Source: Rhopalosiphum padi (lineage: Eukaryota; Arthropoda; Insecta; Hemiptera; Aphididae). From it: a stretch of 64,000 bases of DNA. The stretch covers positions 87,797,714 to 87,861,713 of the forward strand of contig NC_083598.1 in the NCBI RefSeq assembly GCF_020882245.1, in the 5' to 3' direction. Positions 1 to 14,191 of the stretch are shown in pieces; the first letter of the stretch is position 1; every line of letters begins with the position of its first letter. Under the pieces are notes generated by a model. The model was not told the DNA's origin, did no database searches, and saw only the letters and a program-made list of their open reading frames with translations. The translations under genes and the position numbers were made by a program.

Positions 1-3000
1 GTGAATCATCCCGTGTAGGTACTCTAAATTGTTTTATTTTACAAATAATTAATAGGGAGTACCTAAAAATAATGTTCAGAACCGGCTGTATACCATACAC
101 CGCATCCGCGAAAACTTAATAATATATTATATTATATTATTGAAAACTGTCGTAATAATGTACAATATTAACCGTGACATAATAATATTATAATGTCGAT
201 GATCATATAAGGTTTTACTACTTCTGCAGTAATGCGTAAATCCGTCGTTTCGTATATATGAATGGTACGCGAATAATATAACATCAACAATAATGCATAT
301 ATTAAAATAATGTACGTAAGTACCTATATAAATATATTTATGAATTCGCAGAATTGCTGCTTTGCTAAAATCACGGGGGAAACAAAGTAGGAAAGTAGGA
401 ACATTATATGGTAATTTATCGTTGTTCGCATTATAATATTATGTGTATTACGATATGTTAAATTTTGTACGGGTTCGATAAGACGACGCGTTTTTAAAAT
501 ACGACGACATCGCGACTTATGAAATAATACCTCAAGTCTCGAAATAATTAATTTACTCGATATGTCGTATTAAGTTTACCGTTGAGCTTTACCCATATAT
601 TTGTAAGCATCAAAATTGCGTACCATTAATTATAATGAATTTATATGTATGTACTATAATAATGTAAATAGTAAATACGTTTTAATATTAATTATGACTT
701 TAGGTTCACATCTTGTGCTGGAATGACTATCTAGGTACTGTTTTTAAACGTGTTATGACGAAAGTGAATGTTTATATTATTTTGGTTTCTAAATCGCGTT
801 GGCGTATATTTATAATTTGTAAATATAAATAAATCAAAATTCAAAGCTGCATACACATTGTTGAAAAATATCCGTGACGAAAAAAAACTCGAGAAAAACT
901 TAAGACGATTCGAGAGTTTTAATTGGCAACAGCGAATATGAAAAGCAAAATTAAAATAAACCACGTCAATTAATTTTTAGTGCGATACACCATCGATTCT
1001 TAATAAGAATATTTTATTTAAATTTATTAACATTAGTAACTTAGTGTAATAGATATTCATATTTTAATAAAAAATATAATATATAGATGGCGGGGGCAGG
1101 AAATCCGATGGCTCCATTTCTGGTTCCTAATCTAATCTACCAAACCTTTTTAGGAAACCCTCTTTTATGGTTATGCAAAAATTGTCTGCATTGTGTATGT
1201 AGCATGAGCACGAAAAATCATTAACTTATTCCTTTTATTTGTGCTATAATTGTATGAAATTATTTTTCTCGAATCAAATTCCTGGCAAAAATCACATCAG
1301 TCGTGTGGCAAAGTTGATTTATAGTCGAACATAGGAATTAAAAAAAACCACACACAGTAAACGTATTATACGTAATAAACATAAATAAGGTTTAGACAAT
1401 TTTAAAAACTGTTTAAAATTATAATTTATCTTACATCTTGTAGATCACATATCATCATAATATAGAACAGGTTTTATACAAATTACAAATAATATAATAC
1501 ACGGAAATATAACTTTTCATAGCAATGATATTAAATTATTTTTTTCTGTGTTTTTGTCATCATATTATATTACAAAAATTTAGCTAATATACTATATCGA
1601 TTCCCGTGGAATACACTGAATAGCATATCAATAATACTATCATCATAATAAAAACAAAACGTACAAATCCGAACCGAATACAGAAACACATTTGTTTATT
1701 AATATATACCTCTAAATAGGATAGATAAAAAAACTGAAATGTTCATTAACTTTCATTTCATTTTTAACAGACAACAAAAAAAGAAAAGTTATTTAACAAC
1801 CACATTTGTTTTACTTTGTACCTAATTTTTATTGAAACATATTATATCGTGTTACATAATATTGAAAATGAAACAAATATTTTTAGAAAACTAAAAAACA
1901 TAATTTTTTGGCAATTTATTAATATAGTTCGCTTAATATTGTTAATATTAATATTACCAAATGATCAATATAATTTAGTAGCCCAATAGTTATCATGATA
2001 AAAAGTTCCCGCCAGTGGTATATATATAACGTAAGTATATACAAGCGCTCATTACATGGCATATAACCATACATGTTATTAAAACCTTATTAGTTATTAG
2101 CTATATTACGTTATATTATATTATTATCTTCTATGATTTGCAAACAAAGTCTAATCAGTTTACTCTCGTTTTGGCTACCAACGCTCCACAGCAATTGTAT
2201 AATATTCTTCTAAGTTATAATATTTATTATTATTACCGGCGAGGCTGATGAGGACCACGAGTAATGAGTATGATCTATTATAGCCCTATAGGTGTATACT
2301 ATACTGAGTCTGTGTTGCGTTAAATAATGTACGATGCGTTACAATTTATAATGATCGAATCACAACTGCTTGTCGGTCGGAGAAAATTGAAAATAACACG
2401 CCATCGCGGCGGCGGTGCGTATATTTTATTCTTATTTGGATACAAACACTTTGAAACGTGTGTAAGTCGGAGGACACCTAAAGTATAGGCAAGTGCTCGC
2501 ATCTACACAGCTACAATATATACTTCTATGGCCATACATTCCGAATGGCGAGTTTTCTTTTCGGACCGAAACGGACGGTACTTGTCTCCTCCATCACGTC
2601 ACTGCGCTTACAGCACATAATAACAATATTATAATAATATAGGTACCTATATACATTCATAATATATATTATTATTATTATTATTGTATGATATGATTAT
2701 AGAAATATCAGCGGACCTGACAGAGGTCAACGTGTGTGTGACACCCTCGAGTCACGAGCCACAATCGTACCTACTCATACGTGATGTGTATATCATACAT
2801 ATTATAATGTTTTATACGATCGACACGCTACTCTTTAAGTCTAATATATATAGGTGCCTACATATATATATATATATATACGCACGCGTCCGTTATTTTG
2901 TCTAGCGTGTGTGTGCAATCGATGTGTAAAATAATATAATATACGCGTATAATGTGTATACATTAAAAGATTTCGATAAGTCTCAAATACTGGTCAGTAC

Positions 3001-6000
3001 ACAGAACCGTCGATATATCTATCACACATATATATATATATGCACACATGAAGTGGCGGTGACGGCCAAAGAAAACGCGCGTGTACACATATTGGCAAAT
3101 ATCACAATAATAGGTAACCTATACATATAATAATAGTAATAATAATATTGTAATATCATACCCGATCGCCCCGTCGTATATAGGTATTATATTTATTACA
3201 CATATATATATCACTGCACACGACGACGTATTGTGATATTATATCACGAGACTGTGCGATAGTCAAATTTTTTTTGATTTTTTTTTTTCTATTAAGGTGT
3301 CCGTCAAAACCTAACCTATGTAATTACTTTTCATTATTTTAATATTCCCTGCCCGCCGTCGTCATTACCACTTGTTCACGTATATTATACACACACACAC
3401 ACACACATATATATGTATGTAAATATACCCAGGTGCTTGTATGGATGTTATATGTATATAGTCATAGCATAATAATCACTATAATACGTCTATGTACAAC
3501 AAACTGTGTACAGGGTGATTTTTTTTTTATCGCGATTCGAATTGATAAAAATTAACATCTTAAAGGGCTTTCAATCTGTTTTTTTTTATTAGTATACAAA
3601 CACTGATGATAATCGTAGACAAATTTAGAGAAAGTTGTTATTCTTTAACAATAATTTTTAAAAATATGCGTGAGTGGATACTTCTCGATATTATGTTCAC
3701 TGGTCCATGCGGTATAAACGAACCACTACCCTGTATATGGTATACGGCCGCTCGCGCCATTGTTGTTATTAATCCCAATGACTTAACTTCTGTTACTGTA
3801 AATACTTACACACGCGCAGATAATAATAATAATATGTAGAATAATATATTTTATTATTACCATCACGATCACACGCGCACGCGGAAACTGGGTCCGGAGT
3901 CAAAAGGCGCCGCACACCGAACAATATAATCATAATATAAAACGTAAGACCCGCTAGTACCCAATACCAATAACATTATTATATTATTATTTTTCTGGTC
4001 ATCGTCATCGTAGTCGCACTCGACAGCCATGCCGATATAATATTACCAATTATTGCTACACGGCTACACACTAATAAGTATCATATTATGGTTATGAGCA
4101 TACCCACACACGTAAACGTCTCCATCACTCGCTGGTGTATTGAAATTATACTATTACAGTTATATCAATATTAGATACATTTAATTGGTGTCGGTGCACA
4201 CGTTTGTCTATTCTTTGATGGTGGCGACTCGACGTGAACGTTTATTAGATTTCACTGTGTGCTATTTAAATATTGCTCCGTATAATTCAATAATATCATC
4301 TATTTTATGCATATCAGATACATAATATATTTACCGACACATAGGACGTAGTGTGATCATTCGCCGAAATAAATTGAGCCAATTTGGCGGTAATGTTATA
4401 TTATTATGTAGTAGGCTTTGGATAAACACGAAGTTATTTTTCAAAATCACAATATTTACTGTTCAAAAATTGGGTATTTTTTATAATAATTTAGATATAA
4501 GGCTATCTATAGCCGTAACGAGTGTTCATCGCAATTTTATCTTTTATTTTTATATAACACAAGACACTCTTATTATAAATGCATTTATCTCTTCTCTCAC
4601 AGCTTATAATAAGGTACAGACGGTATCATTGACTTAGACCCTAATGATTAAATTTTAATAATTGAATGACATAATATTAGTAATGTGTTTCTTATCACCG
4701 AATATCACATAATAATAATAACCTAATAACAATCTTAAGTCTTAACTTTTTGTCTTAACTCAAAATCAATTTAGATGGTTTGACGTATGATGAATTAGTT
4801 ATTCAATTTAAATACAATTTATAAATAAGTTACAAAATGGAAGCGTTTGAACGTTTGTAGATAATGTATTTTATGTTTCTACTGTCAAATTTCCACTAAA
4901 TGATAGGATATTTTATGAAGTTATTTTTACATAGTTTATCACAATTGTTCAGAGATGAACTTCCTAATGTAGTTCAATTATTTTTATTTAAAATATTGTG
5001 TTTATTTTTAAAATAACGAGTAAATGGTAATTTTCTTTATCCAAAATATATTTATCTATCCTCACTAAATTTGTATAGAGCGTGACAGCACTGCAGTACT
5101 CACTACAGTAAATATACAGTTATATATTTTAGCATATAAATTATAATAATTACTTACATAATATTATAATTTCAATTAACGTATATTCATAGCGGCTTAT
5201 ATATTATGCTGTTGCGAATACAATTTCTTTATCGCCCCTCACGTGCCAGTCACGAAAATCCATGTGTATAGTATATATGCACATATAATATATTATGTGT
5301 GTTTATGATATAGTACTTCAAACATTTTATTTTATTTGTCGGCACAAGATATTTATTTATATATTATTTTAATGTTAGGCATATAGAATTTTAGGAGGTA
5401 CCTACGTTTATTTAACTTCAGACACCTATTCGTTATCTTACGGATAATTTTGCGTTTTTAAAAATAAATTTCTATTTACATATTTTAAACTTTAAAGTAA
5501 ACAATTTTACAAAAACACCAAAACTGATATTTTTCACATTGTTTATACTTTCATAATAATATAAAGGTAATATGGGTATATATTGTTGGTATTTTATGCA
5601 CAAAATTATATAGGTAGTACTTAAATATCCAAAGTGGTGCAGTTATTATGTATATTATACAGTAAACAATAACCATAAATTATTTGAAAAGTCGCAATTA
5701 GTGTTGCGTGGTTTTTTCTTTAAATTGCGAAACTACGTAAATATGGGTAATCGAATTAAATCGTTGTGTTTCATCATAACTTTATACAACATAAATAATA
5801 AAATTAAAAGTTATTCTAATTATGTTCAATAACACTGTGTTTAAAGTCTATTAAATAGACAAATAGTATACAATTTCGTCGATTTACAATTTTGTTACTG
5901 AACGCATGTTTTTATAAAGCAAGTTCGAGGACGTTCTATAATATGATCATATCACAATCAACAAAATGACTCACGAATACAAGATTAAGCGTTAACAGTT

Positions 6001-9000
6001 TATTTACGTATATAATTTAAAAATTATACGTTTAGCAACTCAAATATTTGTAATACCTATTGCCAGATAAACAATAGGTATACACTTTTCGTTAAAAATA
6101 TTTATTTTAAGCATTTTATGGAATGTCAATAATGCATGTAAGAATTTTTTTTTTGTTTTAAAATATAATTTGTTATGTATTTAATTTTTTAAGTATTTTT
6201 CAAATAAAACCGTTAACCTATAAAGTATTGTTACAGTAACAATGTTACTATATGACGTATGGTATGATATTTTATAATTCATAAACATAACAATTTATTT
6301 TTGATACATTTTTATTATAAGGTACCTATTATACTTATTTTTTTCGGAAATAATTTGTTTTTGGAAAATTTAAAGGAACCTATATTTTTATATAATGTGA
6401 TTTTGCAAGAATTCCAAATTTCCAAACATTATGGAAATGTTAAAAATGGTATTAATGCATATGATGGATACACATATTGTTACATTAGTAGTAATAATGT
6501 GTGATAAATAGTTTTAATTCTTAATTATCTTGAAAATATATTTCGATATGTTTACTTGGGCATCCCAGATCTACTCATATGTTAAATTTTGAAAATAAAA
6601 ACACAATAAAAATAGTTAAATAGATATTATGGATTTTTAATCAAAAATAATATTTGAATTGATTTAAGAAATATTATTGGTACATACTTCAAATTTAACA
6701 TTGTAATAGTTTTGACAAGAAAAACATTTAATTTACACGATTTTCAAAAGTAGATATTTTATTTTTTTTTATTAGAAATAAGCCTTGGAAGCGCTAGCCA
6801 TTGGCTGACATTTGACATTAATTGTTCCATAATATTAGTTGTTTCTATAATTATTTACATAATATTATATTTTAATTGTTTACAGTACATTTTCAATTTC
6901 TATTTCTTTGATGAATTTTAGTGTCTGTTTAAAGTAGGTATTATTTATTGTGTACGTCGTATTTTTGGTTATAGGGTTTTTTTTTTTATTACTATTTGGT
7001 TTTGAATATCAATTAAAATTAATTTTGAAAATATTTATTTGGTTTCTCGGATATTAATTGAGTTTACAAGCTAATGTTTAATTTGGGCGTCGCTCGTTAA
7101 AGCACAAACATCGGTTTAGGTTTTACACTTAACTACCTGTCCGAATTTTGAGATTTTTATGTATCGAAAAACTTCAAAAAATATTTTTCTCCAGAATATA
7201 TAATGAAAAATATATATTGTCATTCAAAAAAGTAAAAACTAAAAAAAATAATAATGATAAAATATATAGTGTTTTTTTTAAATGTTTCTTTATTTTGACT
7301 GTAAATTTTGTAAAAAAAATATTTCGTAACGTATATGCATTTTTAAACAGTATTTACACGAATTAGATAAAAAAAAAAAATATTATATTGTAACCTATTT
7401 CAATAAACATAAACTATCTCTAAAACTCGAATTATTAAATGTTATAGGGTTTTGTTATTTATTGTTTTTGCAAAATTTAATAATTAAAATATGATCCTAT
7501 GGCTCTTTCATTATATTATTATTTTTTAATTGATCCTATCCATTACATATTATACTGCGTTTAATTAATATAGTATACACGGATAATTTTAATTTTCGAT
7601 GCATAACGTGTTTTTATAATAATTAATCATTATAGTGAAACTAATCGATTGGATTGAAAGCAATCAGTAGGACGAAAGTTATCTAAATCACAATTATGAT
7701 TAACATGTTAAATTTCAGTAGATCTATAATCGGAATTATCGTAGATGCATAATTATATCAAGTGACGTAGCAGACCATAGCATTTATGGCAGGTATATAC
7801 TATATATATACATATTGGGCACCGCTGAACGTACAGTGTATCTATACATTATAAATTATAATATATTAATATTATATTACTAGGGACTACAGGCATATCT
7901 ATAACGATACTAATATTATAAATACATCACGAATGTGAATATGGAAAACTATATTGAATAAATGTATGCTCTTTATAGTGTAACGTCTGGTTAAACTATG
8001 TAAAAATAAATATTATACAAGATGCACACTATATTACTATAATATTGACCACTATAAAAATTCACTCTCGAAACTTTTTTAATCCGTCCAAATTATTACT
8101 TAATATTAAAATGATACACAGCAGTCAGTTTGACATTCATCACCATTAACCGATCTCAAAAAGGCATACAATATTGTTAACATCCATTTCCATACAGTAA
8201 AGCATAATTATTTTAAATTTATCAATAATTATTTTAGATATATAAAAACAAAACCTGTATTTTGTATCGTTATGAAAACTTCTTGTACGTGTGTTCAAAT
8301 GACACCCACTTACGGAAAAATTCTCTATAAGGAATAGAAATTCTTCCCTCGATAACTATAATATCGTAATATGGTTCTTCTCTTTAATACGATACAATCT
8401 TAATCTGTAATAGTACCTAATCTGGGTACGTATTTTGATGATAATATAATTAAAACGTAAGAAATTGGCCATGATTATTGTATCGTATTCGAAAGTTTAG
8501 TGAGCAGGGCGTATGTACAATATTTTCTGATCCATTTAACTGACTAAATAAATTTGTTGGATCACATGCAGTATAAATGAGCGATTGAAATTTAGTGGTA
8601 GACTAAAACTTTTTGCGTTACATATATTGTAAGCTACTAAATTTTAATTTTAAAAACTTTCATTGAACGAAAAAAAACCTTTTGAAGTTAGTTTAATAAA
8701 TATTTTACATGGTATTTTAGAGTAGTATACTTTCATCAATACTTCTTGATAGATGACTATAATAGTTATGCGGGCGCACGTGTTGATTAGATACTTCCGC
8801 CTACTTGTCGTTTATTTTTATTTTTAAATTATTATTCATCTCGCTGTCAATACCTAAAGGCTATAGGTTTAGTACAATAAACTATTATAATGAGAAGTTT
8901 TTTTTTTTTTATATATAATAATTAATATATAATTATTAAACACAAATAATATTATGATTCATAAAAGTATAAAATAAAATATTTATACGATTTAATCACA

Positions 9001-9465
9001 CGTAATTATAGATTATAATCGTTAGGCACCTACTTAAATAATATTAAGTTGCGATTAGTCATTATAATTTCATTGTTTTGGCATGATATCATTTTATTCT
9101 TTTTATTTATTTGATCGTGGATAAACAACAAGATATTGTACATCGTATATTATTATTAATTAATAGTTATACACATAAGCCTACAACGCTTGTAAGATCG
9201 CGTTACCTGTAAATCGATAGTTTTGTTTATAAAATGTAATCGTAACATTTTAATGTTGGTACACAATAAAATTTAGGAACGGAAGAGGTATTTCGGTTTA
9301 GTCCCGAGATGTCATGAACCATGAACGCTATATTATATGAATACAAGTATTGTAATCAAAACTAACAACGGTTTTGATATAATACGTAAATGGAAAATCG
9401 TATAGGTATAATACCTATGTTATTATATAATTTATTCCTTCCGTTTTTGTATTTTTTATTCACAG
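1..9465. other. AT-rich noncoding stretch before the Ig-like exon
   Basis: No convincing gene. It holds a TA run (2861-2880), ATT and ATA runs near 2660 and 3820, and a (CA)n tract near 3390. A 45-codon ORF at 1087-1224 (MAGAGNPMAP start, Cys-rich end) is less AT-rich than its surroundings but unrecognised. The sequence from about 3510 (acagggtgatttttt) resembles the edge of an interspersed element. Other ORFs here are chance readings of AT runs. Confidence 0.6.
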
Positions 9466-9624
9466 GCTCACAACAGTTATGTTCAGTGCTCGCTTCAGAT
9501 AATTCATTAGACCGGAAATTGTGTAATGTATACCTTTCAGCGATTGATCACATTCACCACTCATCACGAATTCATTTGGAGATCCTCCAAGTCAGCAAAC
9601 ATGATGGCGAATATATTTGTTTTG
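9466..9624 (+). CDS. Internal exon, probable immunoglobulin-like domain segment
   Basis: Bounded by a strong acceptor (pyrimidine-rich tract, ttattcacag) and a consensus donor (ttttg|gtaagt). The exon is 159 bp, starts and ends in phase 1, and is open in that phase for 52 codons, as is usual for extracellular-domain exons. The end reads LEILQVSKHDGEYICF, which fits the Ig E-F strand pattern L.I..V...D.G.Y.C; an earlier Cys about 45 residues before (QLCSV) could be its disulfide partner. The expected C-strand Trp is absent, so the domain is divergent or only partly encoded here. Partner exons were not found within the window, so introns must be long. It may belong to a cell-adhesion or receptor gene, but the gene cannot be named. 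The ORF also reads on through the donor, which I consider chance. Confidence 0.55.
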
Positions 9625-9648
9625 GTAAGTTCATATTTCAAGTACCAA

Positions 9649-9651
<3 letters not shown>

Positions 9652-9679
<28 letters not shown>
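9652..9679. repeat. (CT)14 microsatellite
   Basis: Uninterrupted CT dinucleotides, starting 28 bases past the donor of the Ig-like exon and therefore probably intronic. A pyrimidine run so near a donor could bind splicing factors (inference). Confidence 0.9.
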
Positions 9680-9683
<4 letters not shown>

Positions 9684-12600
9684 AGATATAAAACTCATAA
9701 ACATCATATTATACTGAATTCAGTCTGTCTCTATCATTCAGATTTTCATTAATCCTTCTACATCATTGCCTTCATCTATAAATCCCAACGGTGTCTTATA
9801 GTACATATAATATATCATCGGCAAAACCTTACGCGGTTATTATACGCCGTTGTATTAGCCATTAAGTACCTACAAAAACTATATATTATTACATTTTTAA
9901 ATAATATTACCATAATAAATTGGAATAACGTGTAAGCATAAAATAATGTCACGTTTATATACGGCTCCACGTTCGCATAAAGCCTATATTATTATAAGAT
10001 GTACCTGTAATTTATATATGATATGTGTACATACACGTCATGTATTATACGGTCCTAACTAAACGCAAGCGTAATCTTCGACGTGAAAACGCAATTTCAA
10101 ATATTATATTGTTAACGTATGCTAAACACCTGTCGCTATATATTCGCGAATAAAATATAATATACCGCGACGCATAATGTGTACGGCTTTCACCGAAATA
10201 CATATTACATCGTGTATATTATATTATTATACATTTAAATTAATAAATATTGTCTCCCACCTCTCGTCGGTACTGCCGTAGAGCGGTGCCTGTATGGGGC
10301 GCTTTCGACCTCGGGACGACACATAAATTATCACCATTAATAATATTAGAGAGAAGAAACTAAAAAAAGCTTTTTAGCGTCGTCGATTTTCTATATACAA
10401 TACATATTGCGTACTGCAACAGCAAATTAGATACGTAAATATATTATACTATATATTTACACGCGCGTCGTGGTGACCTCTGACCGGGCGGAAAGAAGCG
10501 AATCGCATCGATTTTAAATAATAAATAATATTATGATATTATATATTATGGTCTATTAAAACGATCAATAATACATAACACAATATAAAATATATTATAT
10601 CATATCGCAATACGCAGTCGTACGGACAATTAGATAGTATATATTATAGTAATGATAATAATAATATGATAATATTACGTCGCAGGTTCGTATATAATAA
10701 ACGTTTATGTATAGCTGTATAATTTCCCGGTATGCTTTACTACTCGGGTAAGTATATTATTTATTTATACGAGCAGTGTAAGCACGGAGACGCCCGACGG
10801 ACTCGACTGAGAGGTTTCGTCAACATAAATAATTTACGTATTGCCACGGTGCAGTGTTTTTTAGGATTTATAATAATCATTCCCGACGGCGTTTCATGTA
10901 CACGCTATAATAATAATAATAATAATAAATGTATTCGCTGTACGACGAAACACCCGAAAAGGTCACGGTCCGGAGCGTGCTCGTGGTAGGTACTCGATAG
11001 CGGACCAAACCTATTCCGCCATTTTCCATGTCGATGCTGGAAATTTATATACATATAATATATATATTATGTATGATAACACTTATGTTATTATAATAGG
11101 CCTTCAAAAAATATCCGCATCGATACATCAATCAATTAATTCAATAGTTATGTAGTATAATATAAATATAATATTGTTACACGTGTGTGAATTCAAAACG
11201 GTTTAAGACATATAGTAAAGTTCGCACTATAATAACAATATTATTAATATAGTATTATACTATACATATGTCTCTTAAAGATCGTGCTTGTTCTGCACAC
11301 TTTATACTGGCAGTTTAGCACACATGAACCATAGACGAAGAAGCTTTTAAAATATAGTACTTCACTTGTACATTAACATAATATGGTATTAAGAAATAAA
11401 TGTAATTTAATCAAATAAAATATTGAACTTTTCGTAATAAATTTCACATAAAAATAAAAATTATAGGCGATAAACGATGTTTGTATTATTACTTTGCAAT
11501 GTATACATAAATACGTTACATAATAATACAAATAATAAAAAAAAGACTAATTTGAATATTTAACATTTAAACGGTTTTTATTCTACAACAATCTATGATA
11601 ATTCTACAATTTTAAGGTATAGGACGTGTAGGCATTAGACAATAATATACGCGTATGGTTTATGTATATTATGTATAACGTATTATAATAATTTAATGCA
11701 TAAATGCAGAGATGTATTCAGAGTTTTTGCATACATGTACTAATTACTTATGCCACCTCTTCCTTATGAATGTCAATTTTTGACAATACAAAATATTATA
11801 ATGTATTCTGTTTACCTGTCATATAATTAAATAGAAAAAAATAAACACGTTTTATAAGCACATTGCTCTGTATAAATGTATATTAAACCTATATAATTAT
11901 TACAGAATTCTATAGAAATGATTTGGTTATCATATAAAATAAATAGATAAAAAAAATTTACGAGCTTTTGAGCGAGTAAACTCGTTTATTTATCACCGCA
12001 CCATCAAATTATATTAATATTCTCGGGTCAGGAATTACTCAAAAATTATTATGGTAATATTAAGTCTGTCATCACTCGACCAAAAATATTTTTTTTATTC
12101 TTTTCGAAGAACTGATTTCAATGCACGATAACGAGATTAATAATAAAAAAAAGGTTACCAACAAAATTTTAATTTTTGTTATAAAAAATATTATAAACGC
12201 AGTTTCACATATAAAAAAACATTCCTTCTAGGCTTCTAGCTATTGCAGTGGCAGTGTGTCACTCGATATAATAGCTTCAATCCTGTCCAACTTGGTCCTC
12301 CCTAAATACGTTTCAATAGTGTTTAATGAAAAATTATAAACGTGTATGATTATCAATTCATTTATATTATGATGAAATGTTCAAAAAAGTGTTCTGAACA
12401 ATTATTTATATAGTTCGGTAAAGTATCGTATAGGTACCTACATCACGTCAGTGGCAATATCGTGTACCTTATACCGGCTATACCTATTATACTTTGTGAC
12501 TACGAATCAGGAGTATTAATGCGGCACGAGAGACGATGCGATAGTTACAGCGTACGATATTACACGACATGGCGTGGACCGCGGGTAGAGCATACTATAT

Positions 12601-14009
12601 CTGATGCTGTGAACACTCCAATAAAATATAATATTTTAGTCCAATGTTTATTCGTTGTGATATCTCTCATTCGCCGTTAAAATTATTAATACACTACGAT
12701 AGTTTCCGTGAACGCACTATAGCGTGTACAGAGATAACTGAAAAACACGCAATCAACTAAAGACTTTAATAAAAACAAATAGAAAACTGCGAAAAATATA
12801 AATATTTACTCAAACCCTGCATTTTTCAACAATATTGACCTTGTTTTTTCACAATATACGTATATTGTATTATTATGGTGCTGAGTGCGGTAATTTTTAA
12901 ATGGCCGATTTCGTGACGTAGTCATCTAAATTCGATATAATATTTAGACGACATGCACTGTTATTATTTTTTTGATCGGAATTCTCGTAAAGTACACCTA
13001 GAAAAACCTAGGATATAATTACTATTATACTTAATCATAATTTTAATAACATAATATATGATATAATATACAATATACATACATGATTCAATGTTTTTGC
13101 GAACGGCGGAGAAAGCCTCTTAATATTTTTGTTTTAATTCATAAATTAATAATAATTTAATTAATTTAACTCAATTTAAAACTTAAATTTGGAGCTGTAT
13201 GTACTATTTAAAGACATAACTCTTTTGTATTTAAGTAAAACATTTTGAAAAATGTCTAAAAGGTTATATCATTTTTTTTTAAATATTAAAATTACCTTAG
13301 CACAATTTTCTTTTACAGTTGTTTGAAATTTAAAAGTCTATCACACGCTGTAACATGATATATTATATTATATTATACATAAAGAAATAACTAAAATACA
13401 TACATAGTCAATTGATAATATAGGCATACATAAAAAAGAATTATAAAGTATCAAATACATAAATACATTGTTAGTTCACGTGAATGTGCTATATTATATT
13501 TACATTAAAATACACAATTGAGATATTTATTTAATTTGAATAACCATTATTTATATTTTTTACGGATCACAATCAGGAGTCATCTAGAAAAACTATGAGA
13601 TCTCCGAACTTTTGTCTAATATTCAAAATGATTGAAAAATAACCGATAGATACCTATAATATTACAATAACATATTGCAATATATTCAAATAAAATTTAA
13701 ATTATTACAGATTTATTATTAACCTATAATGCTATAGGTACTTGTAATTTTATAACAATTTGATAACATTTCATATAGTAATGTAAAAATTTAAACTTAT
13801 AATTCACATTAGCAATTTAGCATATATAATAAAAATAAAAATGAGTATACCGTACACCGTTATTTATATCGTACTTTCTCGACTATTTCGAGATCTGCAT
13901 GAAAAATAATATCATATACTAAAATTGCAATAATCAATTATTATGATATACTAGATAATATAATATATCGATAAATAATAGTGTTCAGAAAAATAAACGA
14001 TCCCGCAAA
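9680..14009. other. Noncoding stretch between Ig-like exon and repeat gene
   Basis: Mostly AT-rich. A CpG-rich patch at 10259-10322 reads as a 37-codon ORF on the minus strand but is not recognised. Another CpG patch spans 10780-11040. At 12236-12330 an acceptor-like site (+) and a 40-odd-codon open frame (-) overlap, and neither can be chosen. No RNA gene was seen. Confidence 0.5.
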
Positions 14010-14129
14010 ATGTCGACCGCGATTAGAATTGATGAATATACAGGTATTTTCTGGCTTGTAATAAACAACGCTGTGCTCGTCGTCAGGGCGATTTTGCCAT
14101 GACGGTGACCGACGATATTCTAAACAAGT

Positions 14130-14136
14130 TATAAAG
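14130..14136 (+). promoter_or_regulatory. TATA box of the repeat-protein gene
   Basis: TATAAAG sits 56-62 bases before the ATG at 14192. A start site about 30 bases downstream, near 14160, would leave a 5' UTR of roughly 30 bases with no upstream ATG. A short ORF at 14010-14102 (30 codons, starting MSTAIRIDEY) lies upstream of the box, so it would not be in this transcript. Confidence 0.5.
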
Positions 14137-14191
14137 ACACATAACCCCAAGACGTGTATAGGTACACAACTGCACATTTGCTGATTCAAAA

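Noticed and set aside
4582..4618. Acceptor tctcttctctcacag directly followed by a donor-like site
   Set aside because: The two sites are only 11 bases apart, with no flanking coding signal.
12236..12330. Exon-like segment on + (WQCVTRYNSFNPVQLGPP) and coding-like frame on - (TKLDRIEAIISSDTLPLQ)
   Set aside because: Two conflicting readings over the same bases, no donor for the first and no start for the second; only a database search could decide.
13941..14189. 82-codon minus-strand ORF facing the repeat gene
   Set aside because: No recognisable domain; it covers the TATA box and would be divergent over the promoter, and its C-terminal part is AT-driven.
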